From the NCBI RefSeq assembly GCF_004359215.1, contig NC_090624.1, positions 1,687,329 through 1,751,328 on the forward strand: DNA of 64,000 nucleotides, read 5' to 3'. Under the pieces are notes generated by a model, which searched no databases, was not told where the DNA came from, and was given only the letters and a program-made list of their open reading frames with translations. A program made the position numbers and the translations under genes. Shown piece after piece: positions 1-9,195 of this stretch. Origin of the DNA: Bremia lactucae (Eukaryota > Oomycota > Peronosporomycetes > Peronosporales > Peronosporaceae). How positions within the stretch are numbered: position 1 is the first letter of the stretch; each line of letters opens with the position of its first letter.

Positions 1-51
1 GTCATCTCTTATCAGTCCCGGCTATTAAAAGCCGCGGAACTGAATTACCCT

Positions 52-492
52 GTGCATGACAAAGAGCTACTTTCAATAAAGTATGCTCTTGTCAAGTTTC
101 GTGTGCACCTATTGGGCACCGAACCATTTGTGGTTTATACGGATCACGCATCACTGCGGACCGCAATAAACTCACCGCACCTCTCGCCTAGAATGGCAAG
201 ATGGCTCACATTCTTCTCTGAATTTAATTTCAAAGTTGAATATAAGCCGGGTAAGTCGAATGTCTTGGCTGACGCTTTATCGCGCAGACCAGACTTCGAG
301 GTTAGACACCAGGAAAGTTTGTCTAGTGCGAAAGCACAATTTCAGCAGTCGACGTTGGCAGCCATGAATGCATACCACGTGACGAGCTCATTGGCCTCTG
401 AGATAAAAGAGAGCTACAGTCAGGACGACCACTGTCGCCTGCTGTTGGATCACTTCGGTGGACGGTGCCTCATGACACAGATCTCAAGCTGA
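52..492 (+). pseudogene. gypsy A RNase H domain fragment
   Basis: Frame of 146 residues carrying the gypsy RNase H end: DKELLSIKYAL near the start, YTDHASLRTAI, SPRMARWLTFFSEF and NVLADALSRRPD. These match the standard ribonuclease H tail that precedes integrase in Ty3/gypsy pol. The reverse transcriptase itself lies left of the window. The frame stops at 492, right where an inverted piece of integrase sequence begins. Confidence 0.85.
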
Positions 493-496
493 TGAT

Positions 497-603
497 CCTT
501 CGTCCAGACTTACTGACTTCCAACAGTTAGTTCGAATCGGTAGCGGCTTCAGTGGCGCACTGCTGGACGGTGCAGGCTTAATGCGCTGACACTGTTCGCA
601 AAC
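497..603 (-). repeat. Inverted duplicate of integrase zinc-finger segment
   Basis: Read on the minus strand, this roughly 105-base stretch repeats the plus-strand sequence at about 871-975, including the CEQCQRIKP end of the integrase zinc finger and the SVSLD start of the core. It sits in the linker between RNase H and integrase and breaks the reading frame. Next to it is a short tandem duplication of cactgttcgcaa (590-613). Confidence 0.75.
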
Positions 604-705
604 ACTGTTCGCAAGGTATCCCTTCCGTCGCACCTGAAAGCTAAGCTGAATCGCTTTAGCTACAGCGATGTCCTGTTTTGGCATCAGCTGTCACCTTATG
701 ATCCC

Positions 706-1739
706 TTGAGAATCTATGTGCCTCATGACACAGATCTCAAGGTGATGATTCTTCACGAGCTCCATGATGCGCCATCTAGTGGGCAACTGGGCCGTGAAAA
801 GAAATTCTTACGAGTGTCAAAGGAATTTTGGTGGCCACACCTATATAGATGCGTGGCCGGCTATTTTCGCTCTTGCGAACAGTGTCAGCGCATTAAGCCT
901 ACACCGTCCAGCAGTGCGCCACTGAAGCCGCTACCGTTTCCAATCAACTATTGCAAGTCCGTAAGCCTGGACTTCATGTTTGGCATGCCGCCTGATCATA
1001 AGGGTTGGACGGGGCTCATCGTCTTTGTAGACAGACTGAGCAAAATGATGCGTTTAGCACCATGTAAAACATCGAACACAGGCAAGGAGGCAGCTCTCTT
1101 GTTCCTGGATCATGTTTACCGACTACATGGGATGCCCGAGTCCATTGTATAGGACGGGATCCACGTTTGAAGTCTAGGTTTTGGCGACATGTGTTCGAGC
1201 TGCTAGGTAGCAAGCTCCACATGTCGACCGCAGATCATCCCCAGCCCGACGGCCAAACCGATATTGCCAATCGGGTCGTGGCGGATGTCTTACGCACTGA
1301 AGCAACTTCCAAAGAATGGAGCAAACAATTACCCTTTGTGGAGTTCGCGATAAATAACAGTGTCCACGCCAGTACGGATGAGACACCGTTTCATATCAAC
1401 GGACTGCGCCATCCTCGGACGCTAGTCTCGTTTGTGCGCTGCCCGAGTCTTAGTAGGAGAGGGCCCCTCATTATGCTCGGTGCAAAAGAGGGACATAGTT
1501 TCGTCAATATGACGATGACCCGCGAGGGTATCATCTCAACGACAGAAATTTGCCCTAGTGACCCTGCTAGTTTAGCAATGGTCAATAAAACTTCTCCTTA
1601 TGACCGACCTCCTGGCGGTATCATAGGCGAGTTTGATGCTAAAAGCGTGAGCGAGGCTCAACGCTTTGTGGATGAGCGATTAGCCATCACACGTAAAGTC
1701 CGTGACGCGATGGCAAGCGCACAGGACAAGCAAAAATAA
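706..1739 (+). pseudogene. gypsy A integrase
   Basis: Two frames. 706-1152 holds the HHCC zinc finger (HELHDAPSSGQLG, FWWPHLYR, CEQCQRIKP) and the first catalytic Asp in SVSLDFMFG. 1167-1739 holds HMSTADHPQPDGQTD and the conserved FVEFAINNSVH segment. Between them, where the second catalytic Asp belongs, are in-frame stops, so the core is broken. Family role: insertion of the reverse-transcribed copy. Inactive here. Confidence 0.85.
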
Positions 1740-2349
1740 TATGCGGACCGAAATGGTCGCAACAATAATGAACGCTTTAGAGTGGGTAAAATAGTACCAT
1801 TAAGTACTGCTATCCTACCTGAGAATGCAATTTCTGTACTACCTGGTGTTACTTCGAAGTTGTTGCCGCGTTTCATTGGGCCCTTTACGGTGGTAGAAGA
1901 GGTTAGAGACCTAATGTATAGGCCACCCTTCCCCCGTAAATGAAGTCGCACCCCGTATTCTACGTGGGTCGTCTGAAACGGTTTGTAGACCAAATGAAGC
2001 CACATGCCCCCATCCGTCATAGGAGACCGATGGTGACGCCGACTATGAGTCGAGCGTCGTTCGGGTGAGAGAGACGGAGAAGGCGAAAAACTATCAGCTG
2101 ACCGAATCCTCCCACCACCAGCAGGACTTGGAGAGCGAGGGACATCACGCGAGTAACGCGGAGTTTTCAGCATTATCCTCTCGAAAATGTCTAAGCAAGT
2201 CTTCAGGTGTTCATAACCCTGACAAGTCTTCGCTCGGACATTATAAAGATCAGAGGTCAGTCGCGAGACTTGACCCTCAAGATCCGCAATACGTCGTTCA
2301 GCAGCGCTTATAACACCTGTGACTGAACGGACGAAGGTAAGGCAGCCGC

Positions 2350-3244
2350 AATTAGGTGGGCGAGATCGCCATTTCTATCGGGCGCCGCCTGCACTGATGG
2401 ATGCGGGTGGGAATCAACGCTTTCTTGTTTGAAGATTGCTTGCCCACCGCTCCGTGAGGCAAAAGTATCAGAACTCGTCCAATGAAAAGGTTACTCGAAG
2501 AGTTTTGACTCTTGGGAACCGATCGATATCCTACGTGTTGATGTCCACGGCTTGGTGGCTGCCTATGAAAAGGAGCACCAGCTGAGGCCTCTTCGCTAGT
2601 CTCAAATGGACTAGCAGAAGCAGCGTTGTGAGAAGAAACAAAGGGTACACTACCGCCCATGATTTCTTTCACACGCAAGCGGGCGAAATTAATTCGCTGC
2701 GACCGCTGTGTCATCGCATCGGAATGCGGCGCGTGAATTCCACCTCGTATTGTTCGGGCGTTTCATCTGACCGCAACACGACCAGGATCAGTAAAATACG
2801 ACCAAGCGATTTTCTCTGAAGAGCGCGCTCTAGGAGCGACGCTCTTGGCCCGTTTAAACGAGGCTATTTAGATGGAGGAGGCATCGGTGATACGCCATCC
2901 GTCACATAGCCACGTTCAAAACGACTGGCTTGAGACACCTACTGAGCACGTTCACGTGTCGTCGGCGGAGCTTTAGGCTCAGAATCCTTTATGTAAGAAC
3001 CATTATGGAAAATGGTCTGATCGTAAGGCGTTGTGGTTTTACCCAACGAAGAAGCGGCTGCGCCTTTATGGGCAGTGCTCTCATTACCTTTCGCTGCGCT
3101 ATCCAGCGCAGACGACAAGACAGTATTCAAAAATGCTGCTGTCTCCATGTTGGGAGCCATTATAGAAGTTTGGTTGGGCAATAATGCGCCATCATCCTTC
3201 CTCATGAGCTCGTTGTCCGCATCACTACTATGAGGTGACGGCAA
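2350..3244 (-). other. Antisense open frames downstream of family A chromodomain
   Basis: Minus-strand frames at 2352-2714 and 2939-3244, between the plus-strand chromodomain and the 3' LTR. The predicted chains are Ser/Ala-rich and low in hydrophobic residues, with no recognised domain. They may be chance, but gypsy family B has antisense frames in the same place, so the region is listed. Plant Ty3/gypsy elements of some lineages are known to carry extra antisense ORFs after pol; whether this is one is inference. Confidence 0.3.
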
Positions 3245-3598
3245 CGGCGTTGACTCATTGTAGTCGATAATGAGGACGGATCAGCATCGTCACTTTTAAA
3301 GTGGGATAGATTCTTTAGCCCCGTTAACGCGACAGCAGCAGTAGCGTGTCGGCGTTTTGACTAAGGTATTAGACGATGCCGGCTCGTTAACGCGGCGCGT
3401 ACGCTTAGTGCGGGGTTGAGTGGGCGTCTTCGCATACGACGCACCAACGTGGCCTCTTTACGGTGGCATCTTTGGCGCCGTGTACGTAAACACAAGTCGC
3501 TAGAGTGATTGAGAGAACTAGCGGCGCGTAAAGCTGCTCACAGTTCCTCGTTCCTTTTTGACAAATTTAAAATGTAAATTCGTTCTTTAGGGGGATGG

Positions 3599-4110
3599 TG
3601 TAACGAACTAAAGTTGCCCTAATGTTATACAGTCCCCGTTAAGTACACCTGGTGTACTTAAGGGATAATCAATTACTTAGATAATGTAATCAGACCATCA
3701 CTCGGGTGTGGTTCACATTTGTGACCAACCCTTTTGTATGTGATGCACATGGGTGCATTCACATTAGGAGGGATGACGACTAGCGTCATCCGTTACGCGA
3801 GTTATCGAGAAAGATACGCTCGCAATACATATTAGTGTTATCTACACAAATGACATTTCTGATTGGTAAAACTAGGCGTTATAATTAAATGCGATTAAAT
3901 ATAAATCAGTCTGAAAACTTATTTCTTCTTAGTAAGTGCGCACGAGGAGCCGGACTACCGTTCTCGTGACGACGCTTCACTAGAGTACTTAGTGCGTTGG
4001 GTGAGGTCGCTAAGGCGCCCACCACAACTACATCACTGCACGCAAGAGATGCTGGTTTAAACTCTTCCGCGCTATGCCAGGGTGTGTGTCTAAATAGAGC
4101 GTGGCCGAAT
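3599..4110 (+). repeat. Family A 3' LTR
   Basis: Starts TGTAACG after a G-rich polypurine tract. It contains the TATA-like gattaaatataaatcagtctg and ends in a segment (gtgtgtctaaatagagcgtgg) also found at 45300 and, inverted, at 46290. Its right edge is diffuse because the terminal bases and any target duplication are lost. Confidence 0.75.
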
Positions 4111-6000
4111 TATTTAGTCGCAAGGATGTGAATTGGTAAAGCATCGGACGCACTGTGGTCTATAAGATGTTTGATTAGATGAAATTGTGTCGCTTATAAT
4201 CAAAATTATTTGTCCTCATTTATTAGTAGTAGAGTTAGTAAAATTGTGGTTATGGCTGTCACCTTAGTTACTTCGTCTGTGGCCGTAGTAGTTTTGTATG
4301 TGGCCATGGTAGTTTCGTATGTGGCCGTGATGCCAATGTCACGATTTATGTCATATCTATCTTTATTTACGTGACCATAGCGGCTGCCTACTTATTATTC
4401 CTTTTCTAGGAATTAATATCCATTATCATCTTTTAAGAAACAATATTTATCCTTCCGCTTATAGGAGATAATATTTATTATGCCTCTTATAGGAAATAAT
4501 ATTTATGTCACGGAGACCCCGCTTGTAATAAAAATTATGTAACGGGCTACCCATAACTAAATTGAAATAAACATTTAGAAGTAGACAGCAGATTCGGATC
4601 CACCCATTTTGTGAAACGGCAAAAATTGTGGCATCTGCTTCCGTTGTGCCTAAGCTAGATACGATTTGCCTGGTCCTCGATGCTAGTAGTAATAAATGCA
4701 ACATATTTGCATACATTGAAAGCGTGGACCCACATAAATGCAATAGAGCTCTTACCTCGTAAATCAAAATACCCTTCCAAGGGCATCGCTTTCCTCTGAA
4801 GAGCTGTGGAAACCGTGCTGGCAAAATAAATGCGTCTTTGAGTATATTGTTCGCAGCGTCTAGTCAGCGACATCGTCCCACTTGACATTTAATTTTTCAG
4901 AGACGACCACGGCTGTGCAAGAGCATCGACAGATGAATAAATAATGCAGGAGCTGAAGTCAACTTACATGCCAGCAAACCGCGCAATTTGGCTGTTTCCG
5001 CGGTCGTTTTGTCGTCATCCTCATTTCCTCCTCTGTGAAAAGCAGAATTCAATCAGGTTTAAGGATGCCATCTTGTAAACAATTCCTGATAAATTTTACT
5101 TGTCCACTACGGCTGATGCCACGGCTTTGAGAGTCTTTTCCTTCTCCAGCAAAATCTCAAATCTGTTCTGCGCGTGCCATGTAGCCTTTAACACTCTTCA
5201 TGATAGTTCTTTTACGTAGAATTATTATCGTCTGTGCGGCGTCTGTGTTGTGTGTACGTCAATGTCGCTCCCTGTGCAGGAAAGTATATTTTACATCACA
5301 CATTTTAACGCTGACCAAAAAGTGCTCTAGCGCCTTTTTGCAAAATCACAAGGTTTTGATAGCTGTGATTTGTTATATCGATTGTTTTGTGACTGTAGTA
5401 GATTTGTCTGTGGCCGTTGTGGTTTAGTCTGCGGCCGCAGTATCTATCTCTGTTGCCATAGCGGCTGCCTAATATATAATATTTCCTAAACGAGGATTAG
5501 TATATATTATTATTTCCTGTTAATAAAGAAGTTCAAATCCATCATATATATTAATTTTTACTCCATAATTCCAATATAACCAAATTTGGTAATATTGATG
5601 CTATAAGACTAGACTGGTTGATTCAAGTTTGAATCAACCCCGCCAATCGACACACGACACGGTTGTGCTGTGCGCAAGTAGGTGCCATACATAATGAGTT
5701 ACTAATGTGATAAAGCCAGTAGTAGATAGAAGATTGTTACGTATATGAACTTAAGATGTTTAAACAGTTTTTATCTTTTTTCCTATTCTAAAGCCTTAAA
5801 TTTTATCATTGGTAGCTAATGGAGGATATTACTTTATAAATATTCAATTTGCGAGTGTCAAGCATTCTGATAGTATTTTTTGGGGTCAAGATCTAACTCG
5901 ATTCGATTTTTATTTTTTCAAATTAGAACACACCATGTAAATGCTGCTGTCTCGATAGTACTTTGTTCTCGATATAATCCGTTCTTTCCCTATAATACGA
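4111..6000. other. AT-rich relic DNA, no gene
   Basis: No convincing gene. Two related blocks, about 4240-4420 and 5385-5520, share units of the type tctgtggccgtagtagt followed by the phrase catagcggctgcctaa/c and AT-rich sequence with aggaaataatatt; they look like remains of one repeat family. A copia-like scrap lies between them. The short ORFs here have no family features. Confidence 0.5.
4560..4740 (-). pseudogene. Possible Ty1/copia RNase H scrap
   Basis: A minus-strand frame has LHLCGSTLS, then [20 protein letters not shown] and an NGWIR ending. This resembles the copia RNase H tail, in which SKKQxTVALSSTEAEY is followed by a WIR-type segment. The match is partial and the surrounding frame is interrupted, so this is a weak call. 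Confidence 0.35.
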
Positions 6001-6345
6001 TGAATTTTTCAACACCTTCGCGTATTGAGAGCCTTGCTGGTAAAGCAAAACTACTTTTTCCTGGGCCCCGTCGAGTTCATGCTGGATGAATTTGGCTTGG
6101 CCGCCTGTTGTTTATTTGTGTTCAGAGTGAACAGCATGGCGCCAGCGGCTGGCCTGCTTACGAACGTATTCGATGGCTCTCTATTCAATGTCACTCAAAT
6201 GAGTGAGCCTTTCACGCATTCCTTGAAAGCCTTCTTAAGGGGCTTAAAAGCTCACTCCTTCATTTATCATGTCCATGTTGGACGGAACGTGCGTGGGCTG
6301 TTGAACGGACTACGAAGTGCTACTAGGTGAAACGGGGCACCCTTT
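6000..6345 (-). pseudogene. gypsy B-like gag start with primer-binding site and LTR edge
   Basis: The minus strand has the gag phrase AKFIQHELDGAQEKVVLL, which aligns with AKFIQHEFDEMKEKVALL in the gag frame at 42868-43344. Just beyond (6306-6340) is the reverse complement of the tggtagca-type primer-binding site and an LTR edge. Many stops. A detached 5' end of a family B relative. Confidence 0.7.
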
Positions 6346-6379
6346 GCTAGTACTGATAACAGTAGTAGCCAGCATACAC

Positions 6380-6552
6380 TGATTACAGGCGGGACATGTG
6401 CGTGAGAGCTAATCGCCTCATTGCAGCCCGACCTTTTGTGTGCGTAAAGCATAGGTGGATGGCGCGTGGTTCATGCTTACAATAAGCTGAACACGGTGAC
6501 CATACCAACGCACACACCAATCCCGCGGAAAGATGTCTTGTTGAACTCCATG
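6380..6552 (+). pseudogene. gypsy reverse transcriptase scrap
   Basis: The plus strand reads GRHVRESNR, TFCVRKA, then VHAYNKLNTVTIPTHTPIPRKD with minor interruptions. This is the N-terminal fingers segment of gypsy reverse transcriptase, as in VHAFNKLNAATVPAQTPIPRKD near 47860. It ends abruptly at 6552, where family A sequence begins on the other strand. Confidence 0.75.
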
Positions 6553-6554
6553 GG

Positions 6555-7500
6555 AAAGTCAACTAAGGATGAGGTCATACGGACTCTCCATATTTAGCAC
6601 TATGAACTTTTCTTTACAAGAGAAGTCACTAAAGCTGAATGCGAGTTCTACCTGAACTCCCTCAGACTTAACGAGCGCGCCGTTCGCTCAACGAACGTTC
6701 GCCTCGTCTCGCTTGCCATCCTGGCAAAGCGCCACAAACATCGCCGGTCTCTTTCTTAGAGCCGCGAGTTTTACAAAATTTTGGGATGCACCCGAATTCA
6801 CTAGGAGAGTCATCACCTGGTCATAGCCTCTTGAGCGTTGTAGACCAGCAGGGTTGAGGTCCGAGATTTCGAGACCTCAGGGACTATGCTACCCATTTGT
6901 TCCACAACTCTCAACTTAGGGGCAGCTTCAGAGTCCGCGTCAGTAGGGCCTCTCTCCCCTACTGCGCTCCTCAGTGGTCGATGCAGAACTCATGCGTCTC
7001 ACACGCTGGTTCTTGCCATCGCCTTTTGGGAAGGAGTCCTCTTGCTTGGCGTCTTCACCCCAGCAGGGACCCTTGGGCGCCTTAGCGATCTCACCCAACG
7101 CACTAAGTCCTTTAGTTAAGTGTTGTCACGGGAGCGGTAATCCGGCTCCCTTGTGCGTACTTACTAAGGAGAAATTAGTTTTCAGACTGATTTATATTTA
7201 ATTGAATGAAATAAAATTATCTGTTTTTACCAACCGAAATGTCATCTTTGTAGATAACACTAAAGTATTGCGAGCATATCTTTCTAGATACCTCGCATAA
7301 CGAATGACGCTAGCCGTCATCCCTCCTAATGTAAATGCACCTATGTGCACCACATACACAAGGTTGGTCACAAATGTGAACCACACCCGAGTGGTGGGTT
7401 AATTTGCTGTATGTACACCCCGTTACATCCCCCTTAAGTACACCAACTGTATTTAAAGGGGACTGTGTAACAAACATTACGGCAACTTTAGCCCGTTACA
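6555..7500 (-). mobile_element. Inverted gypsy A relic: LTR joined to gag-protease
   Basis: From 7500 leftwards the minus strand starts with TGTAACGGGC and follows the family A LTR to about 7080. It then jumps into sequence that is the reverse complement of 44616-45130 (gag end and protease). The LTR end, primer site and early gag are deleted at the jump. The sequence beyond 7500 is unrelated host DNA, so 7500 is the outer edge. Confidence 0.8.
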
Positions 7501-7700
7501 ACTTACTACGCTAAATTACACCAATAGTTTGACGTTGTCTAAAAAGGTGCCACCAGAAAGAATGACTGTTTCAACAAATACTTATTCTGCCAAACACACA
7601 ACGCAAACTATATTTATGAATTAGTGACGTTGGCTATACGCTATTTGGTTGACGTAGAGTAAGTTTAAGCAAAGTTCGCATGACTCACACCTCAAACCCG

Positions 7701-8402
7701 CTAAGTAGGTCGCAATTTGTTCGTTTTCCATTTCTCATGCTCGGCAGCAGTAATCTCCAAATAATCACCGCGACGGCCGATGCGTTCGAAAAAAGGTTGC
7801 AGGCTTTCAAAGTCGGTTACGTCGAACGTTTTGCTATTCCCTTTGCTATCATATAGTTCAGACGCATACTGCTTTAAAACGCTGTTTTTTCTCCAGTACA
7901 CGCTTGCTTCGTCGTACAGATACTTAAAATTGTCCGTTTCGCTTAATGAAATATAATCTGGCTTCTTCATCATGTCAGTCAATTTCAAGAGGCCATACTT
8001 TTTTACCAACAGCTCATACATTGAGACAAAGTCTTTTGGACGCTTTCTTTTAGTTTGCTTCACGTACAACAATCGAAGCTCACTCCAATTCTGTTCGAGA
8101 ACTTTATCTAAGGATAAGTCCAGTGTAGCTAAATACGTAGTATATGTTCTTTTTGGAGCCTGTACCAAATTAGAACGGTGGTCTGCAACTTGACGAGCTA
8201 TAGCATATATAACGTCCAAAATGCTTCTCTCGTCGATTTCGACATTTGTTGTTGTGTGGGCGCGTAATCTCCCTTGAGCACGACCGCCACTTCCATTAGC
8301 AGTAACTGGTGTAGCTTTTGCCAGCGTCAGTGGTGAAGTAGCAGAGCACGAGGCACTAAACGCGAGGACGACGGTCAATGCGGCTACGTAGATACGAACC
8401 AT
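7701..8402 (-). CDS. Secreted RxLR-like effector (GRLR variant)
   Basis: Protein of 233 residues from ATG at 8402; the open frame extends five codons upstream only to a TTG. Residues 1-22 are a signal peptide (basic start, Val/Ala/Leu core, SASCSA end). GRLR at 44-47 stands where oomycete effectors have RxLR, and DER at 57-59 stands for dEER. Residues 60-233 are charged and helical, with a YELLVKKYG segment typical of WY-type effectors but no clear tryptophan motif. Known role of the class: secretion and delivery into host plant cells; target unknown. A paralogue on the other strand at 13396 shares the N-terminal half and leader. It lies 200 bases from a retroelement edge. Confidence 0.85.
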   Translation of the reverse strand: MVRIYVAALTVVLAFSASCSATSPLTLAKATPVTANGSGGRAQGRLRAHTTTNVEIDERSILDVIYAIARQVADHRSNLVQAPKRTYTTYLATLDLSLDKVLEQNWSELRLLYVKQTKRKRPKDFVSMYELLVKKYGLLKLTDMMKKPDYISLSETDNFKYLYDEASVYWRKNSVLKQYASELYDSKGNSKTFDVTDFESLQPFFERIGRRGDYLEITAAEHEKWKTNKLRPT

Positions 8403-8563
8403 TCGCTGTGCTCGCAAAAGAGTTTAATTCAGAAGCTTACGAGGCCCCCTCCCCCCCCCAATTTAAGTAACACTTAGTGACCTTTGCATCTGATCTGGGT
8501 TCAATCACCTGATCTCAACTACGCTAAAAGATGTCGCAATGGAGAGAGTTGATTAATTTAGAT

Positions 8564-8614
8564 ACTATTTGCTACGAGTATGAAGTTTCATACTTCATTC
8601 TCGTAGCAAATAGT
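8564..8614. repeat. Near-perfect hairpin 1
   Basis: Inverted repeat beginning actatttgctacgag and ending ctcgtagcaaatagt, with arms of about 22 bases, one mismatch and a short centre. It lies 160 bases upstream of the effector start at 8402 and touches hairpin 2. Confidence 0.85.
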
Positions 8615-8615
8615 A

Positions 8616-8698
8616 GCTATCGGGTGTGTCGTGTACATAGTGATTTTAGCTGTTGATGCAATAGCTAAAACCACTATGTACACGGCACACCCGATAGC
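8616..8698. repeat. Long hairpin 2
   Basis: Arms of 36 bases (gctatcgggtgtg... / ...cacacccgatagc) differ at two positions and enclose an 11-base loop. Together with hairpin 1 it makes a double stem in the effector upstream region. It could be a MITE remnant, a small-RNA precursor or a recombination scar. Confidence 0.85.
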
Positions 8699-8919
8699 AT
8701 TGCGATACGGCACCTTCGCCATCCTTCTTCGTGGTTACACCCTGTTGGTCATACTGCCAAAAGATGTCGCAAAAGCAAAGAATTGATGCAATTCAGACAA
8801 GAATTGTTGTATTAAGCATACAGTATGTATGTTCTACTTGAGCCAATTATCTGCATGCCGAAACCTTTTTTTGGCAGTAGTACGGGCTACTTTATGCAAA
8901 TTAGATCAGGACCCTCTGC

Positions 8920-9104
8920 CAAGAATATTCTAGACGAAATTTCAAGTTATGTCCATGCTCTATCATCAAATTTTGCAGCCTCGAATTCTCTGGATAATTT
9001 CTACCTCGGTGTTAATTATTAAATGTGCTGAATCTGAAGAATTCCTGGACAGTTTAGCTGCATTTTCATCCAATTTCATTGGCTAGTGGATCGAATATTC
9101 TGGA
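8920..9104 (+). promoter_or_regulatory. Array of four heat-shock-element-like motifs
   Basis: Four motifs of the form nGAAnnTTCnnGA sit 54-60 bases apart: GAATATTCtaGA at 8923, GAATTCTCtgGA at 8983, GAATTCCtgGA at 9039 and GAATATTCtgGA at 9093. The first and last fit the eukaryotic heat shock factor consensus of alternating GAA/TTC units; the middle two are degenerate. They lie directly before the HSP78/ClpB start at 9196, so heat induction is a natural inference. Confidence 0.6.
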
Positions 9105-9195
9105 TCATAAGAGCCCACGTTACAACAACAGTTAACCGTCAAATATACTTGAGAAAAGTTCAAGACAAAGGACCAACACTCTGATCAACACCAAG

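Larger units (their letters stand above)
1..4110 (+). mobile_element. Ty3/gypsy family A relic, 3' half plus 3' LTR
   Basis: Decayed chromodomain-type Ty3/gypsy element entering from the left edge. In order: RNase H end (52-492), integrase zinc finger and core (706-1739), integrase C-terminal region with the GPF-type motif (about 1740-2010), a frameshifted chromodomain (about 2390-2600), an antisense-open region (2350-3250), a polypurine tract (about 3587-3598) and an LTR starting TGTAACG at 3599. The LTR runs to about 4110, where similarity to the other family A LTRs stops. Stops and frameshifts in every domain show it is dead. The same LTR family occurs inverted at 7500 and 46240 and as a fragment near 45240. 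Confidence 0.85.

Noticed and set aside
4459..5427. Short ORFs as host genes
   Set aside because: Composition and fragments point to decayed repeats; only a weak copia RNase H match can be argued.
8825..9022. 65-codon ORF before the chaperone
   Set aside because: Lies within the HSE-like array, has no family features, and is better explained as promoter DNA.
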